A DNA stretch of 5,805 nucleotides from Gemmatimonadota bacterium (GCA_026706165.1 JAPOZF010000648.1:1-5805); one strand, 5' to 3'; shown: positions 1-5,805, counted from the first letter of the stretch. The notes: a model not told the origin generated them from the sequence alone. A program made the numbers and translations.

Positions 1-1171
1 CCTGAATGAAGCGGAACATGTTCAGGAGCAGCGCAACGTGGCGCACGTCGTGGACAATGTGCTGGAACGACAACCTCCTGACGACCTTTCCCTCGTCGAT
101 CGGGCTGACCGGATTGTAGGTCACCAGGCAGGGCCTGTCCGAGCGATTCGCCCACGGCTGCTGGTTGTGCATGATGTAGGTGATTTCATAGTTGTCCGGT
201 CTCGCGCCGTGCTGCTCGATATGGTTGCTCCGCGTTTCCAGGGGCTTCACCTCGTTGTCCGGAAGGACCGAGGAGTCGGAGTGGACGACCGCCCGGTGGT
301 GGAGCTCGGTATCGTAGCGTATCGACGAGAGAATCCGGCGCTCGAGAAACGTCGGCTTGTCGAGGATAGCCAGCGTATGGTTCGCGTTGCATGCCAGAAT
401 CACCTCGTCGAACTCCTCCCGAACGCCCTCTTCGTCCTCGACCACGACGCGGGACGACTGCCGGTACACCTTCCGGACAGGCCGGTTGAGGCAGATCCGG
501 TCCCTGAAGTCAGCGCACAGGTTTTCGTAGATGCGCCGGGTTCCCCGGTCCCAGGTGTTCATGGGCGTGGCGGATTCGATATCGAAAAATTCGAGATACC
601 TCGCGAAGAGAGACGCAGGCATGGAGAACACATCGGTCGCCATCAGGAAATTGACGAACATCGGCTTGAGGATCTTGTACCTGAAGTCGTCGGAAAAGCC
701 CCCCAGGTTCAGAACCGTCCCCATGCTGATGTAGTTGAACGGGTCGAGGGCGTTGAGCAGCTTCGACCGGGAACGGCTCAGCCAGCCGATCCGGTGCAGG
801 CCCCTCAGGACCCGCTGGAACTTCGCAATCTCGGGTTGCAGCTGCTCCCTGATGTCTGAATCGAAATCGTGGGCGTATACACGGCCGCCGTACTTCACGC
901 TGTAGCTGAACCGGGTAGCGATCAGCTCGATGCCGAACCTTTCCATCAACAGCAGGATGTGGTGATACACCGACGGGATACAGGCGGTGACGGATATGTC
1001 GAAGGGAATCGAGCTGCCGTCGCTCTGCGGCATATCGGCTGTAACCGCGTTCCCGCCGATCTGTTCCCGGGCCTCGAACAGCCGGAAGTCGAAACGGTCC
1101 GGGTGGTGGTGCAGGGCCCATGCGGCGCCCAGCCCCGAAACACCTCCGCCTACAATGGCAATCCGCCGCAA
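1..1171 (-). CDS. FAD-dependent amine-oxidase-like flavoprotein (COG2907 type), 3' end beyond window
   Basis: The frame is open from 1171 down to base 2 (390 codons, no stop), so the C-terminus lies outside the window. The N-terminus RRIAIVGGGVSGLGAAWAL is a Rossmann dinucleotide-binding motif (GxGxxG at residues 8-13). E33 in LFEA, at the end of the second strand, is the usual ligand for the FAD ribose. GGN at 39-41 and the FDEVILACNANHTLAIL strand (254-270) fit the amine-oxidase/phytoene-desaturase fold. Later segments (HHRAVVHSDSSVLP near 291-304, TYIMHNQQPW near 331-340, TYNPVSP near 351-357) resemble predicted NAD/FAD-binding proteins of COG2907. Those are usually a little over 400 residues, so most of the protein is here. 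In other bacteria such genes often sit beside DUF1365 and cyclopropane-fatty-acid-synthase-like genes; if so here, those lie left of the window. No ATG or GTG lies between the upstream in-frame stop (1211-1213) and the Rossmann motif. TTG at 1169-1171 follows a GAGGA ribosome-binding site and is the best start. The substrate is unknown. Family call firm, exact function not. Confidence 0.85.
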   Translation of the reverse strand, partial: MRRIAIVGGGVSGLGAAWALHHHPDRFDFRLFEAREQIGGNAVTADMPQSDGSSIPFDISVTACIPSVYHHILLLMERFGIELIATRFSYSVKYGGRVYAHDFDSDIREQLQPEIAKFQRVLRGLHRIGWLSRSRSKLLNALDPFNYISMGTVLNLGGFSDDFRYKILKPMFVNFLMATDVFSMPASLFARYLEFFDIESATPMNTWDRGTRRIYENLCADFRDRICLNRPVRKVYRQSSRVVVEDEEGVREEFDEVILACNANHTLAILDKPTFLERRILSSIRYDTELHHRAVVHSDSSVLPDNEVKPLETRSNHIEQHGARPDNYEITYIMHNQQPWANRSDRPCLVTYNPVSPIDEGKVVRRLSFQHIVHDVRHVALLLNMFRFIQ

Positions 1172-1177
1172 CGTTTG

Positions 1178-1182
1178 TCCTC
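1178..1182 (-). promoter_or_regulatory. Ribosome-binding site supporting the TTG start at 1171
   Basis: On the minus strand GAGGA lies six bases before TTG at 1171-1169, a normal Shine-Dalgarno spacing. It decides the start of the flavoprotein gene, because no ATG or GTG is available between the in-frame stop at 1211-1213 and the Rossmann motif. Confidence 0.6.
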
Positions 1183-1274
1183 GTCTCGCCGGTCTTCCTG
1201 CGGCGTCAGATCACGCTTGACGCTGTTTCTCCCGGGACTCGCCGGAAGGCAGCAGGTCCTTCCATGCAGCCGGC

Positions 1275-1303
1275 GGGCCCGGAGGGGATGAGCCTCCAGG
1301 CCC
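1275..1303. other. Strong intergenic hairpin without T-tract
   Basis: GGGCC (1275-1279) plus GGAGG (1281-1285) pair with CCTCC (1293-1297) plus GGCCC (1299-1303). This gives a ten-pair stem with one C/A mismatch and a seven-base loop. It lies in the gap before the flavoprotein gene. It is not followed by a T-tract in either direction: on the minus strand the T-run comes before it, and on the plus strand it is followed by As. It could sit in the flavoprotein leader or stabilise an mRNA 3' end. Its role is unknown. Confidence 0.45.
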
Positions 1304-1305
1304 CT

Positions 1306-1374
1306 CAAAAAAAGCCGTCCGAAAACCCCCGTAAGCCTCGTGCTCCAGGCATTTCAGGTGTCTCCAGACGGCTT
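1306..1374 (-). terminator. Putative intrinsic terminator after the Cache/sorting-domain gene
   Basis: On the minus strand AAGCCGTC (1374-1367) is complementary to GACGGCTT (1319-1312). The second arm runs directly into a seven-T tract (1313-1307). The arms form an eight-pair stem 33 bases past the stop codon at 1408, in the right orientation to end that transcript. The enclosed stretch is long (47 bases) and can form at least one short inner helix (GCCT/AGGC at 1350-1347 and 1338-1335). It is therefore not a compact textbook terminator. The alternative is a structured RNA or the start of a leader for the flavoprotein gene. Confidence 0.5.
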
Positions 1375-1946
1375 CCCTGAATGACGCTTCCCTGCCCCCG
1401 TTCCGCCCTACTTTAGGTATAGCAGCCGGCGCGTCTGCACCCCGCCGGGATAGCTCAGGCGGGTGATGTAGATTCCAGACGACAACGAGACGCCCTGCTG
1501 GTCGCGGGCATCCCACTGGACCTGGTAGTAGCCGGCGCCCTGGAACTCGTTGACCAGCGTGCGCACCGGCTGGCCCAGCACGTTGTAGACCGCCAGCTGC
1601 ACCGGGCCGGGGCTGGACAGGCGGTAGGCAATCTGCGTGGAGCTGTTGAAGGGGTTGGGCGCGTTGGGCTCCAGCCCCCCGGCCGATGCCACTGCCTTGG
1701 CCGCGGCCAACGGCTCGACGCGTACGATCTCCATGCCGCCGCCCAGCGTCAGTTCAAGGACCTGGCGTTTGTCGCGGTTGAGGGGAATGCTGAGCCACTG
1801 TCCGACGACCTCCCCGGTGGCGTTGCGGGCACGGGCCTGATAGAAACCGCTCACCTGCCTGGCGCTGGAAATGGTCAGGGATACCTGGCCGTCGGCGTCG
1901 GTGAACGCGTTCCAGGCGAAATTGCGGGAACGGCCGGCGATGGCGC

Positions 1947-1952
1947 GGGAAA
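1947..1952 (-). other. Frameshift site inside the Cache/sorting-domain gene
   Basis: On the minus strand the frame-0 codons are GAG TTT CCC GCG. The downstream protein-like frame reads TCC CGC GCC instead. One extra T or C in the TTT or CCC run would join the two frames exactly, and the gene length (1,640 bases) is one short of a multiple of three. No canonical X-XXY-YYZ slippery heptamer is seen. A missing base in a short homopolymer is therefore the simplest reading. Confidence 0.75.
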
Positions 1953-2462
1953 CTCGACCGCCAACCCCTCGACGGCGTCGCCCACGACCGTTACCTCCAC
2001 TTCCGTACGGGTAATGTGTCTCAGATCACTGTCGGGGTCGCCGGTATAGAACCCGGCACCGAGGACATATTCCTGACCCTGGAACGTGAACAGCTCCGCA
2101 TAGCCCACCTTGGGCGAGCCGATGTCTTCATCCCCCGTCACCGCCGGATCGTCGAAGTAGTACTCGACGAAGCCGCCGCCCTCCCTGGCCACCTTGATGA
2201 GTTCCTGGGCGACCTTGACTCCGTGGATATCCTCCCAGAGGGTCGCATCCCTCAGCTCTCGCGCCCGGTCGGCGCCGTGGAAGATTACATGGCCCTCGGT
2301 GGTGAAAAGAAAGAAGTAAATGGAACCCTTCCTCCAAGGCCCTCCTTCTTCCCTGAAGATATCGAAATGGGGCAGGAGCTCATCGAGCGTGAATTGTTCC
2401 AGGGCATTGTTGTAAACCTCTATCGAGCCGTGTACAAAGGCCCTGAGGGTTTCCCGGTCCAC

Positions 2463-2477
2463 CACGTCGGCGGCCGT
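2463..2477. repeat. Short coding repeat, copy at start of second Cache domain
   Basis: The 15-base string CACGTCGGCGGCCGT is identical here and at 2946-2960. It encodes the TAADV segment that opens each Cache domain, on the minus strand. A partial copy (12 bases of the core plus TTA) lies at 2679-2692, encoding TAADM late in the first domain. This fits internal domain duplication with codon-level identity retained at the domain edge, rather than a mobile repeat. Confidence 0.6.
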
Positions 2478-2945
2478 AACCTCGGGGGGATCAAAGATCG
2501 ACGGATCGAAGGTGGTCGGGACGGCATGCGAGGGGTCCTGGTAATAACCGCCGATCAGAACCACCGTGGTAGCCGTCGTTCCCGAGATATAGCTGGTGGC
2601 GTAGGCGGTCTTGGCGGTCTCTTCGTCCCCTACCTGCTCCGGATCGTCCCAGTAGTACTCGACGTGGCCTCCGCCCATGTCGGCGGCCGTTAGAAGAGCT
2701 TGCACGACCTTGTTCCCACGGTCGTCTTCTGCTTCGTACAGGCTCTGGCCGTTCACAGTCGGGTCATCTGTGTGAATGATCACCGTGCCGTTGGGCAACA
2801 TGAGGATGAGGTAGGTGTTCCCGTGCTTCCAGTCGCCCTCGGTACTGATGGCGCCCACATAGGCCGGAAAATCGTTGGGATCGGTAAACGTCGCCGACCA
2901 TGCTCTTGCGGCTTCCACGAAGGCTTCCAGCGTTTCCGCGTCCTT

Positions 2946-2960
2946 CACGTCGGCGGCCGT
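2946..2960. repeat. Short coding repeat, copy at start of first Cache domain
   Basis: Identical over 15 bases to 2463-2477, and encodes the matching TAADV at residues 30-34 of the Cache protein. It marks the first boundary of the duplicated domain unit. Confidence 0.6.
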
Positions 2961-3053
2961 TACTTCCGGGGTCTGGCCTGCTGTGGGACAGGTGACCACG
3001 AAGAGGGCGACCAACCCCGAGATGAGTGCTGCGGTCAGATTCTTCACGATGCT

Positions 3054-3058
3054 CTCCT
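3054..3058 (-). promoter_or_regulatory. Ribosome-binding site for the GTG start at 3047
   Basis: AGGAG on the minus strand, within AAAGGAGAG, lies six bases before GTG (3047-3045). The same frame stays open far upstream (to 3689), but that part overlaps the GMC gene and is not protein-like. The site and the signal peptide that follows fix the start here. Confidence 0.75.
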
Positions 3059-3144
3059 TTTTGGGGGGAAGTTGAGGAGAATGTGAATGAAATGCGCTTC
3101 GCTGCAGGACGGCAAGGCGTAAGGTCCGGGGCCCGCGAACGGAG

Positions 3145-3161
3145 GATGTTCCCGCAACATC
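3145..3161. other. Small hairpin between GMC gene and Cache gene
   Basis: GATGTT and AACATC flank a five-base loop, 13 bases past the GMC stop codon in the 127-base gap. No T-tract follows on the minus strand, so it is not an intrinsic terminator. Read-through into the Cache gene is therefore plausible, with the hairpin acting as an mRNA-processing or stabilising element or as an operator-like dyad. No convincing promoter was seen in the rest of the gap. Confidence 0.35.
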
Positions 3162-3174
3162 GCCCATAATCCCT

Positions 3175-4740
3175 TCAGCGCATGAAATCGGCGATGCGCT
3201 CGCCGATTGCCATCGAGGTGACGTTGGTGTTGGCGCGCACGCAGTCGGGCATGACGGCCGCGTCGGCGACGCGCAGGTTTTCGAGGCCGTGCACCCGGCC
3301 GTACTGATCGACCACCGCCGTCGGGTCGCTCGCCGGCCCCATCTTGCAGGTCGAGGAGACGTGGTGGCTGGTGCCCACTTCGCGCCGCATCCACTCGTCG
3401 AGGGCGTCGTCGGTGTCGAGCTCGGCGTCGGTGGGGCCGATGCGCCCGGCGACGAGGGAGTCCAGTGCCTCGTGTTCGAGCAGGTCGATGACGATGCGGA
3501 CGGATTCGCGCAGCCGGCGGCAGTCCGAGGTCTCGGCCAGGTAGTTGTAGTCGAGCACGGGCTGCACGTGGGGGGCGGTGGAAGCCAGTTCGAGTTTCCC
3601 CTGCCCCTCGGCGAGGTAGATGCAGGCGACCAGGTAAAACCCCAGAGGTTTGGAATACGACGAGGCGTAGTAGCCCTCCTCGGTGGCAAAGGAGGCCGGG
3701 ATCACGAACATGTCGTTGCGCCAGTCCGATCCGGCGGCGGTGTAGCGCAGGCCGATCTGCAGCCGGGGCTCCGTGCCGTCGCCGAGGTACTCCTCCTTTG
3801 CCCGCAAAGTCACGCTCACCTGCGGATGGTCGCGCAGATTCCGGCCGACGCCGGGCAGGTCGCAGACCACGTCGACGCCCATCGCCTCCAGGTGCGCGGC
3901 CGGCCCGACCCCCGACAGCAGGAGCAGGTGCGGCGAGCCGATGGCCCCGCCGCAGAGGACGATCTCTCCGCCGTGGACCGTTGACAGGGCGCCGCCGCGC
4001 TCGACGAGCAGGCCGGTGGCGCGCCGGCCGTCGAAGAGCACGCGGTGGACGTGGCTGTCTGCCTGGATGGTGAGGTTGGGACGCCCGCGGGCCGGGTTGA
4101 GGTAGCCGATGTTGGAGCTCCAGCGAATGCCCTCGGGGTTGTTGAGGGCCAGGGGGCCGACGCCGGTTGAAGCAGGGTCGTTGTGATCGGGGCAGTCGGG
4201 GTAGCCGGCGGCGAGCGCGGCCTCGTAGAAGGCGCGGTGCTCGGGGTTGAGCTCGTGGTGCCTGAACCGCCGCGCGCGGATGGGGCCGTCGGCGCCGTGG
4301 TAGGGGGCGCCGCCGTAGTCGGGGTCGGACTCGAGGCGGCACAGGAAGGGCAGCAGGGCGTCGTGGCTCCACAGGTCGTTGCCCGCGGCCGCCCACGAGT
4401 CGTAGTCCTCGGGCACTCCCCGCAGGAAAATCTGCGCGTTCACCGCAGACGACCCGCCGACAATTTTGCCGCGCGGCACAAACATGTCAGGGCGCAGGTC
4501 GGTGGCGCGGGCGCGGTACTCCCAGCCGAACCGGGTGCCCGCTCCGAAGGCGCGATCCCAGATATTGCGGTCGCGCCCGTAGGCATGGCGGATCTCCTCG
4601 GGCAGGTCTTCTACCGCAGGAAAATCCGGCCCGGCTTCCAGCAGCAGGACCGAGCGGGTCGGATCTTCGCTCAGCCGCGCCGCGAGCACCGCTCCGGCGG
4701 CACCCGCCCCGGCAATGACGACATCGCAAGGCGCAGACAT
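3175..4740 (-). CDS. GMC-family FAD-dependent oxidoreductase (choline/alcohol dehydrogenase-like)
   Basis: A complete 521-residue protein, ATG at 4738-4740 and TGA at 3175-3177, a typical length for bacterial GMC enzymes. The family oxidises primary alcohols, choline or sugars through FAD. The N-terminus VVIAGAGAAGAVLAARLSE (8-25) is the FAD-binding Rossmann motif, with E35 in LLLEAG binding the ribose. RGKIVGGSSAVNAQIFLRG (90-108) matches the first GMC signature. GGAIGSPHLLLLSGVGP (264-280) matches the second. GTSHHVSSTCKMG (456-468) and RANTNVTSMAIGERIADFM (502-520) carry the probable catalytic pair, His460 and Asn506. The usual HP after the catalytic position is HV here. There is no signal peptide, so it is likely cytoplasmic. 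The substrate cannot be told from sequence; BetA-like choline dehydrogenase is only the closest well-known relative. The upstream GGTGA element is a weak ribosome-binding site. The Cache gene follows 127 bases downstream in the same direction, possibly as an operon. Confidence 0.95.
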   Translation of the reverse strand: MSAPCDVVIAGAGAAGAVLAARLSEDPTRSVLLLEAGPDFPAVEDLPEEIRHAYGRDRNIWDRAFGAGTRFGWEYRARATDLRPDMFVPRGKIVGGSSAVNAQIFLRGVPEDYDSWAAAGNDLWSHDALLPFLCRLESDPDYGGAPYHGADGPIRARRFRHHELNPEHRAFYEAALAAGYPDCPDHNDPASTGVGPLALNNPEGIRWSSNIGYLNPARGRPNLTIQADSHVHRVLFDGRRATGLLVERGGALSTVHGGEIVLCGGAIGSPHLLLLSGVGPAAHLEAMGVDVVCDLPGVGRNLRDHPQVSVTLRAKEEYLGDGTEPRLQIGLRYTAAGSDWRNDMFVIPASFATEEGYYASSYSKPLGFYLVACIYLAEGQGKLELASTAPHVQPVLDYNYLAETSDCRRLRESVRIVIDLLEHEALDSLVAGRIGPTDAELDTDDALDEWMRREVGTSHHVSSTCKMGPASDPTAVVDQYGRVHGLENLRVADAAVMPDCVRANTNVTSMAIGERIADFMR

Positions 4741-4915
4741 TAAAAATCACCGCAGATATTAATAATCACCATTGTTCAAGCCGATCCTTAATATAGCCCC
4801 TTGAAGCACGACAGCAGTCCAGGGGACGTTACCCGGGCTCCGGCATGAGATGCTTCGACTCCGCTTCTGCCGTCGTGTACACACCTTGAATTTCAACTGC
4901 TGCAGGGAGGCGTCC
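4741..4915. promoter_or_regulatory. Divergent intergenic control region between GMC and GNAT genes
   Basis: These 175 bases separate two divergently transcribed genes. The part next to the GMC gene (4741-4797) is strikingly AT-rich compared with the GC-rich surroundings and holds several TATA-like hexamers (TAATAT, TATATT/AATATA). No -35/-10 pair with ideal spacing stands out on either strand, so no exact promoter is called. AATCACC occurs twice, at 4745-4751 and 4764-4770, 19 bases apart, about two helical turns. Closer to the GNAT start lie the palindromes GTGTACAC (4875-4882) and TTGAATTTCAA (4886-4896). These could be operator sites, but none matches a regulator I can name. Confidence 0.45.
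4904..4910 (+). promoter_or_regulatory. Ribosome-binding site of the GNAT gene
   Basis: AGGGAGG lies five bases before ATG at 4916. It is the strongest Shine-Dalgarno sequence seen near any start in the window and fixes the start of the plus-strand gene. Confidence 0.75.
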
Positions 4916-5805
4916 ATGCTCCACAAAACCAGAAATCTCGTGGAGGACTGGCGGAAGGGGGACGCGGAGAAGCTCGCCGTATTCGAGATGGAGGCGGATA
5001 CCGCCTGGCCGGGAGGCGGGGGGTGGCAGACGACCGCGGACGAACAGGAGCGGGAAATCCGCGAGAGCAACCTGCTGGGGGCCTTTGTCACCGAGAACGA
5101 ACGGAGGATCGTCAGCATCTGCACGATCCGGGCGAAGCCGGGGCAGAAGGCTCATGCATTCATCCCGTACCTCAACTGCCATCCGGAGTACCACGGGAAG
5201 AAGCACGGGAAGTCCGTGCTCCAGGCGGCGTTGGACCGCGCCTGCGAGGCGGGGTTCCAGCGCGTCGATCTGTACACCTGGTCGGGGAACCTGAAGGCCG
5301 TTCCCCTGTACAAGAAGACGGGTTTCATGTGGCGGCCGGACTCGGCCGTGCACATGGAGAACTTCACCCCCGCCGCCCGCCGGCATCCGCTCGCTGCGGT
5401 TTTCTTCGCCAGGCACGACTGGTACGACACCCAGGTGCGGAAGCTCGAGCTGGAAGAGGACGTGATGACCCGGGGAAAGGTGAAGGTGTACGAGTACCTC
5501 TGGCGGGCCCCGGACGGCGATTTCCTCCGACTGGTGTTCGACCGCCAGAGCTGGGGGATCATCGAGATCGAGAACGGCGACCTGTCGGCGTCGTGCAGCC
5601 TGTGCGACGAAAAGCTGGTCGCCGGCGTCCCCCACCCGGTCCGCTGGCGGATCGTGAACAAGAAGCCGCATCCGGTTCGCGTCTCTCTCACCGCCTCGGG
5701 CGATCCCGGTGTCGAAGTCGAGATGCGCGAGACGCTGGAGGTAGCGGACGCCGCCGAGCTCGAGGGGACGTTCGCGATCGATCCCGACATCCAAGAGAAA
5801 ACCCA
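4916..5805 (+). CDS. GNAT-family N-acetyltransferase with C-terminal extension, 3' end beyond window
   Basis: The frame is open from ATG at 4916 to the window end (296 codons, no stop). Residues 1 to about 150 form a GNAT domain, which moves acetyl from acetyl-CoA to an amine. LLGAFVTENERRIVSICTI (53-71) fits the central strands. EYHGKKHGKSVLQAALDRA (91-109) occupies the acetyl-CoA pyrophosphate-loop position, with a glycine/lysine-rich loop rather than a perfect Q/RxxGxG/A. Then VDLYTWSGNLKAVPLYKKTGF (117-137) is the characteristic N...A..LY...GF strand-helix. From about 155 the protein continues past the usual end of a GNAT, with LRLVFDRQSWGIIEIEN (204-220) and a beta-rich stretch near 242-272 (VRWRIVNKKPHPVRVSLTA) resembling an Ig-like or sandwich fold. 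There is no signal peptide. The acceptor substrate is unknown. It is divergent from the GMC gene and may share its control region. Long antisense frames over this gene are composition artefacts. Confident in the GNAT call; the role of the extension is unknown. Confidence 0.85.
   Translation, partial: MLHKTRNLVEDWRKGDAEKLAVFEMEADTAWPGGGGWQTTADEQEREIRESNLLGAFVTENERRIVSICTIRAKPGQKAHAFIPYLNCHPEYHGKKHGKSVLQAALDRACEAGFQRVDLYTWSGNLKAVPLYKKTGFMWRPDSAVHMENFTPAARRHPLAAVFFARHDWYDTQVRKLELEEDVMTRGKVKVYEYLWRAPDGDFLRLVFDRQSWGIIEIENGDLSASCSLCDEKLVAGVPHPVRWRIVNKKPHPVRVSLTASGDPGVEVEMRETLEVADAAELEGTFAIDPDIQEKT

Larger units (their letters stand above)
1408..3047 (-). pseudogene. Exported tandem-Cache-domain protein with T9SS-type C-terminal sorting domain, frameshifted
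   Basis: The chosen start is GTG at 3045-3047 after an AGGAG site; it begins a signal peptide (MKNLTAALISGLVALFVVT..., cleavage probably near AGQ at 23-25). Two similar domains follow, about 28-172 and 188-336. Each opens with EVTAADVxDxETLxAFV and ends with GGGHVEYYWDDP / GGGFVEYYFDDP, then a Y...G..Y strand. This is the extracellular Cache sensor pattern known from chemoreceptors and sensor kinases. After GLAVEF (residue 366) the reading frame ends at TGA (1875-1877) following a proline-rich tail. The minus-one frame instead continues SRAIAGRSRNFAWNAFTDADGQ, an Ig-like stretch, then a PNPFN...YNVLGQPVRTL...GIYITRL...LLYLK sorting domain ending at TAG (1408-1410). Restoring one base gives 546 residues. 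No transmembrane or signalling domain follows the Cache pair, so it looks like a secreted or surface ligand-binding protein. Sequencing error, true mutation and recoding cannot be separated here. The ligand is unknown. Confidence 0.8.

Noticed and set aside
38..859. 273-codon open frame on the plus strand opposite the flavoprotein gene
   Set aside because: The opposite strand encodes a coherent FAD-binding protein across the whole stretch; this frame is its mirror in GC-rich DNA and has no ribosome-binding site or domain.
1306..1374. Integron attC-like site
   Set aside because: The arms lack the GTTRRRY / RYYYAAC core sites; the T-tract next to the stem fits a terminator better.
1211..1411. 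Possible small minus-strand gene in the gap (peptide HLKCLEHEAYGGFRTAFFEG)
   Set aside because: The frame is open and looks somewhat protein-like, but it has no ATG, GTG or TTG after the Cache stop codon. It coincides with the stem-loop and T-tract.
3048..3689. Upstream extension of the Cache gene frame
   Set aside because: The frame is open but overlaps the GMC gene and is low complexity; the GTG at 3047 has a ribosome-binding site and begins a signal peptide.
3044..4396. 450-codon minus-strand frame overlapping the GMC gene
   Set aside because: Its translation is arginine/proline-rich low complexity, typical of an out-of-frame reading of GC-rich DNA; the GMC frame has all family motifs.
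4845..4889. Fourteen-codon open frame upstream of the GNAT gene as a leader peptide
   Set aside because: It has no ribosome-binding site and no amino-acid bias suggestive of attenuation; an open frame this short is expected by chance.
4829..5794. 321-codon open frame on the minus strand antisense to the GNAT gene
   Set aside because: It is composition-driven: the plus strand has clear GNAT motifs and a strong ribosome-binding site, while the antisense translation shows no recognisable domain.
1..5805. tRNA, rRNA, CRISPR array, insertion sequence or prophage
   Set aside because: No regularly spaced repeats, transposase or integrase motifs, terminal inverted repeats or recognisable RNA-gene sequences were seen.

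Overview
This 5,805-base window is GC-rich bacterial DNA with four protein genes: three on the minus strand and one divergent gene on the plus strand. Two genes are cut by the window ends. The best taxonomic clue is the C-terminus of the protein ending at 1408. It has the PNPFN / GIY / K-terminal pattern of type IX secretion (T9SS type A) sorting domains, which points to the Fibrobacteres-Chlorobi-Bacteroidetes superphylum. The high GC would suit lineages such as Latescibacterota or KSB1-type bacteria better than classical Bacteroidetes. This placement is inference; there is no rRNA or other marker here.

Layout. (i) 1-1171, minus: the N-terminal 390 residues of an FAD-binding, amine-oxidase-like flavoprotein (COG2907 type). 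It appears to start at TTG and its 3' end lies off the left edge. (ii) 1172-1407: a non-coding gap with a stem-loop plus T-tract that could terminate the next gene, and a second strong hairpin. (iii) 1408-3047, minus: a signal-peptide-bearing protein with two tandem Cache sensor domains, a short Ig-like/linker region and a T9SS-type sorting domain. One base is apparently missing at about 1947-1952, which puts the sorting domain in the -1 frame. (iv) 3048-3174: a 127-base gap with a small hairpin. (v) 3175-4740, minus: a complete 521-residue GMC-family FAD alcohol/choline-dehydrogenase-like oxidoreductase. (vi) 4741-4915: an AT-rich divergent intergenic region with repeated and palindromic elements. 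(vii) 4916-5805, plus: the start of a long protein with an N-terminal GNAT acetyltransferase domain and an extra C-terminal part running off the right edge.

How the genes may fit together. The GMC oxidoreductase and the Cache protein are co-directional and 127 bases apart, so they may be co-transcribed from the 4741-4800 region. The flavoprotein is separated from them by the putative terminator. The GNAT gene is transcribed away from the same intergenic region and may share control with the GMC gene. No pathway can be named from the sequence alone. The most unusual object is the exported tandem-Cache protein with a surface-sorting tail and no signalling domain, together with its frameshift.
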